Assembly: GCF_000003815.2 (NCBI RefSeq)
Contig: NC_049981.1
Coordinates: 9,708,956 to 9,772,955 of the forward strand
DNA from: Branchiostoma floridae
Lineage: Eukaryota; Chordata; Leptocardii; Amphioxiformes; Branchiostomatidae
Reading direction: 5' to 3'
Length of the DNA: 64,000 nucleotides
Shown: positions 60,070-64,000 of the stretch, one piece after another
Layout: each line of letters begins with the position of its first letter
Numbering within the stretch: position 1 is the first letter of the stretch
Made by a program: the position numbers and the translations under genes
The notes under the pieces: model-generated
What the model saw: only the letters and a program-made list of their open reading frames with translations
The model's database searches: none
What the model was told of the DNA's origin: nothing

Positions 60070-60212
60070 GTATTCTTCAAGCAGAGGTTCAATGGATCGC
60101 GGGGTATACGTTAGTAGTGATCGGGATTTTCACTGCCGTCTCTCCCCCGGCCGGTAAAAATTCCCGGGCACAACTACGTTTCCCCGCGATCCAACCTATG
60201 CTTGAAGAATAG
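60070..60212. mobile_element. Short TIR element with TCCATT target duplication
   Basis: The two halves are inverted: TATTCTTCAAGCAGAGGTTC ... GGATCGCGGGG on the left and (reverse complement of right) TATTCTTCAAGCATAGGTTG GATCGCGGGG on the right, about 57 bp each with small indels. TCCATT flanks both sides (60064-60069 and 60213-60218). At 143 bp it is almost all inverted repeat. Superfamily unknown. Confidence 0.75.
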
Positions 60213-60299
60213 TCCATTAATTGTAGCCAATCGTAGTCTCAGTAAAAGAACAGTCAGGGTTGTGACGAAGGACTCAATTCCGTAAATGCTGAATAGATC

Positions 60300-60351
60300 A
60301 CACACACAGGCACACGCACACACACGCACACACAGGCACACAGACACACAG

Positions 60352-60396
<45 letters not shown>

Positions 60397-60470
60397 CACA
60401 CAAACACATACACACACGCACACACACTCAAACGCAGAGAGAGAAAGAGAGAGGAGAGGGAGAGAGAGTT
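60300..60470. repeat. (CA)n microsatellite followed by (GA)n
   Basis: About 130 bp of CA dinucleotides with GCA interruptions, then GAGAGA-rich sequence to 60470. It explains the HTHTHT and VCVCVC open frames. Confidence 0.95.
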
Positions 60471-60822
60471 GCAGTGTATACCAAGGACATTATAGCCGAT
60501 AAAAAATATGAAAGGGTCAGAAAAACGTTTTTTTTTGCTTCTGAAACAACAATTCTTCGCTATGTTCAAAAGTAAAAAGGCTGGCAACAAGGCTGCCCAA
60601 TTTTAACTTCCTGTCAGTTTGTGGCTGTCACTCTGAACGATCCGTCCGTTTCAGGACAAACAAGAGTCTAGCGGAAAATTAGAATTTCCAATGAGTTGCC
60701 ATGACAGCGCCGGCTCAGTTGGCGGGAACGCCTGGGTTCTGTGCAGCGTGTAAACTCCCCGGAATTTATTAGTCTCCAAGCAGATGTTAAAGCGCACTCA
60801 CGCAAGCGTTCTTATGAGGTCC

Positions 60823-61018
60823 TTATTGACATTTTTATACGCAGCCGTGCGCACAATACGCATTTCATACGCATCTCAATCGTTTGTGTCAGTTTTAGGT
60901 ACGCGCTCTGTGTCGTACCGTGCGTATACCTGTGTACTTCCTAAAACTGACACAAAATATTTAAGATGCGTATGAAGTGCGTTTTGGCCGTATGACTGTG
61001 TATGAAATATGTCAATAC
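60823..61018. mobile_element. Foldback element with CATACGCAT-rich arms
   Basis: Arm 60823-60899 (TTATTGACATTTTTATACGC ... TGTGTCAGTTTTAGG) is inverted at 60940-61018, about 75% identical with one perfect block (TGTCAGTTTTAGG). The 40-nt loop is GTAC-rich. Similarity extends weakly outward on the left (about 60800). Because the arms are inverted, the same residues (FVSVLG) appear in frames on both strands. Confidence 0.75.
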
Positions 61019-61034
61019 AGACCGCATACGGACT

Positions 61035-61717
61035 TGATGTACACGCTAATGTGACTAGCTGCACCTAAAGCGATATTTACCATGAGTGCGTATATTTGTA
61101 TTCAAGTCCCCATGAGTTCCTTATGTACGTATGTTTTGGTCAAGGTAAAAGGCAAAGTGAGATACAACTTCTTCTCCACAGACCTCACCTAAATCTCCCC
61201 CCTCCATGCCAATACGGAACTCATACGCACTTGAATATCCGCAATCCAATCCAAGCCAAAAGCTGATATCTCTCTTGACAGCGCAAAAAGCGGTCACATT
61301 GACGTGCGGCGCATTTTCGCATGAAGCACTGATTAACAAATTATTGGAAGTCGCAGTGTTGTGACTGAATTAAAACCAATTTTCAATTATTAAAAATGCA
61401 TCAAAAAGAGATTTGCAGTGGTTGGGGGATGATATGATGGTGAGCGCAACATATTATGGAATGTATAGATTACGCCATCATAATTTGATTACGCCGCTTT
61501 TCGCCTTTTTTTAAAATAGTAAAAAAATCGCAATTGCAGGCGACAAATCTCTCCCATTGAGATTTGCAGTCCCGTTGCAGGAGTGTTATTTTTGCGGTTC
61601 AAGCTCAATTTTCGGTAGCGGGAGCATGGTTTTGTCCCATATATGCAAATGAGCAGCATGCATACATTCACATGCTAATAAGTACGTGTAATTTAACATA
61701 AGCACTTTTTGTACATT
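61035..61717. other. Spacer between foldback and minisatellite, no gene seen
   Basis: 61200-61240 repeats the CATACGCAC style of the foldback. 61480-61640 has some CpG. No exon recognised. Confidence 0.45.
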
Positions 61718-62818
61718 TTGGTTCACACTGTACACTCCAGTACAGTTCTGTACACTCTTGTTCACTCTGTACTCTCCAGCTTCACTCTAGCGCACTCTTA
61801 TACACTCTTATACACTCTTATACACTCTAGTTCACTCTGTACACTTTGGTTCACTCTGTACTCTGCTTCCCTCTATTCACTCTAGCGCACTCTCATACAC
61901 TCTTATACACTCTGGTACACTCTAGTTCACTCTGTACACTTTGGTTCACTCTGTACTCTGCTTCCCTCTATTCACTCTAGCGCACTCTTATACACTCTTA
62001 TACACTCTGGTACACTCTTATACACTCTAGTTCACTCTGTACACTTTGGTTCACTCTGTACTCTCTAGCTTCACTCTAGCGCACTCTTATACACTCTGGT
62101 ACACTCTTATACACTCTAGTTCACTCTGTACACTTTGGTTCACTCTGTACTCTGCTTCCCTCTATTCACTCTAGCGCACTCTCATACACTCTTATACACT
62201 CTGGTACACTCTAGTTCACTCTGTACACTTTGGTTCACTCTGTACTCTGCTTCCCTCTATTCACTCTAGCGCACTCTTATACACTCTTATACACTCTGGT
62301 ACACTCTTATACACTCTAGTTCACTCTGTACACTTTGGTTCACTCTGTACTCTCTAGCTTCACTCTAGCGCACTCTTATACACTCTGGTACACTCTTATA
62401 CACTCTAGTTCACTCTGTACACTTTGGTTCACTCTGTACTCTCTAGCTTCACTCTAGCGCACTCTTATACACTCTGGTGCACTCTTATACACTCTTATAC
62501 ACTCTAGTTCACTCTGTACACTTTGGTTCACTCTGTACTCTCCAGCTTCACTCTAGCGCACTCTTATACACTCTGGTACACTCTTATACATTCTAGTTCA
62601 CTCTGTACACTTTGGTTCACTCTGTACTCTCCAGCTTCACTCTAGCGCACTCCTATACACTCTGGTACACTCTTATACACTCTAGTTCACTCTGTACACT
62701 TTGGTTCACTCTGTACTCTGCTTCACTCTATTCACTCTAGCGCACTCTTATACACTCTTATACATTCTGGTACACTCTAGTTCACTCTGTACACTTTGGC
62801 TCACTCTGTACTCGCTCC
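61718..62818 (+). repeat. CACTCT minisatellite with higher-order structure
   Basis: The basic unit is 10-11 bp (TACACTCTTA, TACACTCTGG, TTCACTCTGT). The marker ACACTTTGGT recurs at 61841, 61936, 62041, 62130, 62225, 62330, 62419, 62518, 62607, 62696 and 62791, giving spacings 95, 105, 89, 95, 105, 89, 99, 89, 89, 95. The triplet 95-105-89 repeats exactly, a 289-bp super-unit. The array runs into a gap. Confidence 0.95.
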
Positions 62819-63449
62819 NNNNNNNNNNNNNNNNNNNNNNNNNNNNNNNNNNNNNNNNNNNNNNNNNNNNNNNNNNNNNNNNNNNNNNNNNNNNNNNNNN
62901 NNNNNNNNNNNNNNNNNNNNNNNNNNNNNNNNNNNNNNNNNNNNNNNNNNNNNNNNNNNNNNNNNNNNNNNNNNNNNNNNNNNNNNNNNNNNNNNNNNNN
63001 NNNNNNNNNNNNNNNNNNNNNNNNNNNNNNNNNNNNNNNNNNNNNNNNNNNNNNNNNNNNNNNNNNNNNNNNNNNNNNNNNNNNNNNNNNNNNNNNNNNN
63101 NNNNNNNNNNNNNNNNNNNNNNNNNNNNNNNNNNNNNNNNNNNNNNNNNNNNNNNNNNNNNNNNNNNNNNNNNNNNNNNNNNNNNNNNNNNNNNNNNNNN
63201 NNNNNNNNNNNNNNNNNNNNNNNNNNNNNNNNNNNNNNNNNNNNNNNNNNNNNNNNNNNNNNNNNNNNNNNNNNNNNNNNNNNNNNNNNNNNNNNNNNNN
63301 NNNNNNNNNNNNNNNNNNNNNNNNNNNNNNNNNNNNNNNNNNNNNNNNNNNNNNNNNNNNNNNNNNNNNNNNNNNNNNNNNNNNNNNNNNNNNNNNNNNN
63401 NNNNNNNNNNNNNNNNNNNNNNNNNNNNNNNNNNNNNNNNNNNNNNNNN
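62819..63449. other. Assembly gap (631 N)
   Basis: An estimated-size gap lying between the two oppositely oriented halves of the minisatellite. Confidence 0.95.
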
Positions 63450-63950
63450 TTTGAGTGTGTGTGTATGTGTGTGTATGTGTGTGTTTGTGCTTGCGCATGC
63501 ATGATGAGTCTGAAGTCAGCGTGAACCGAAGGATACAGAGTGATCTAGAGTGTGTCAGTGTGTGTCTGTGTGTGTACGATTGAGTATGAGTGAGCAGTCA
63601 GAGTAAGGAGTGAACCGAATTGTACAGAGTGAACTAGAGTGTGTATGAGTGTGCCTGAGTGTTTACGAGTGTGTATGAGTGCGCATGAGGAATAAGGGGT
63701 AGGCGGGATCCTAATGGACCAAAGAGAACCGGATTGAGTATGAGTGTGCCTGTGTGTATATGAGTGTGTAAGAGTGCGCTAGAGTGAATAGGGGGAAGCA
63801 GAGTACAGAGTGAACCAAAGTGTACAGAGTGAACGAGAGTGTATAAGAGTGTACCAGAGTGTATAAGAGTGCGCTAGAGTGAAGCTGGAGAGTACAGAGT
63901 GAACCAAAGTGTACAGAGTGAACTAGAGGGTATAAGAGTGTTTATGTGTT
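63450..63950 (-). repeat. Same minisatellite in inverted orientation
   Basis: The first 45 bp are TGTGTGTATG-type. From about 63520 the sequence is the reverse complement of the left array (GAACCAAAGTGTACAGAGTG). The marker complement ACCAAAGTGT recurs at 63814 and 63903, an 89-bp spacing as on the left. Units near the gap are more diverged than those near 63900. Confidence 0.9.
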
Positions 63951-64000
63951 TCCCAGACGGCGGTATAATGACCGGAAGTCTTCAAGCTTTGAGGCCTACG

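Noticed and set aside
59817-60212. 131-residue plus-strand open frame
   Set aside because: Its second half is the short TIR element at 60070-60212, and no domain is visible in the first half.
60174-60590. 138-residue minus-strand open frame with Cys/Val runs
   Set aside because: It is translation of the (CA)n microsatellite.
62701-63524. 230-267-residue frames
   Set aside because: They are open only because of the N gap inside the minisatellite.

Overview
This is a gene-poor window from an animal nuclear genome. It is AT-rich, has three N gaps (two of exactly 100 N, a convention for gaps of unknown size), GT-AG introns, CCCTAA telomere-type repeats and many families of short transposable elements. 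The repeats and the cytoplasmic tail of the one clear gene point to a lancelet (Branchiostoma-like cephalochordate). That assignment rests on my memory of lancelet repeats and LRR receptors, not on a search.

Layout. Positions 1-8300 are intergenic: a 77-bp tandem repeat, a complete 419-bp hAT-type MITE with 8-bp target duplications, a tRNA-derived SINE beside a gap, and an interstitial telomeric repeat. Positions 8306-11928 carry the only confident protein-coding gene, a three-exon single-pass leucine-rich-repeat (LRR) membrane protein of about 803 residues. Its last exon is 47 bp long and is recognised because it encodes a fourth copy of a motif repeated in the cytoplasmic tail. From 11.9 to 59 kb I see no convincing gene. 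This stretch holds SINEs (one nested in another), a palindromic TIR family in four copies, a pogo/Tigger-like MITE, an ~890-bp TIR element carrying a small ATGGCGG-type reading frame, several tandem duplications, a perfect 23-bp hairpin, and islands of balanced non-repetitive sequence that could be conserved regulatory DNA. Positions 59-61.3 kb contain a GC-rich possible exon on the minus strand, a short TIR element, a (CA)n microsatellite and a large foldback. Positions 61.7-64 kb are a minisatellite of CACTCT-type units with higher-order periods of 89, 95 and 105 bp; the same array appears in inverted orientation beyond a 631-N gap.

The single gene reads as a cell-surface receptor or adhesion molecule: signal peptide, LRRs, LRR C-terminal cap, Thr/Asn-rich stalk, transmembrane helix, and a long polar tail with repeated PYAV/I and ETIVKQ motifs. 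Nothing else in the window is an obvious partner. The remaining interest is in the mobile elements, their nesting, and the inverted satellite.
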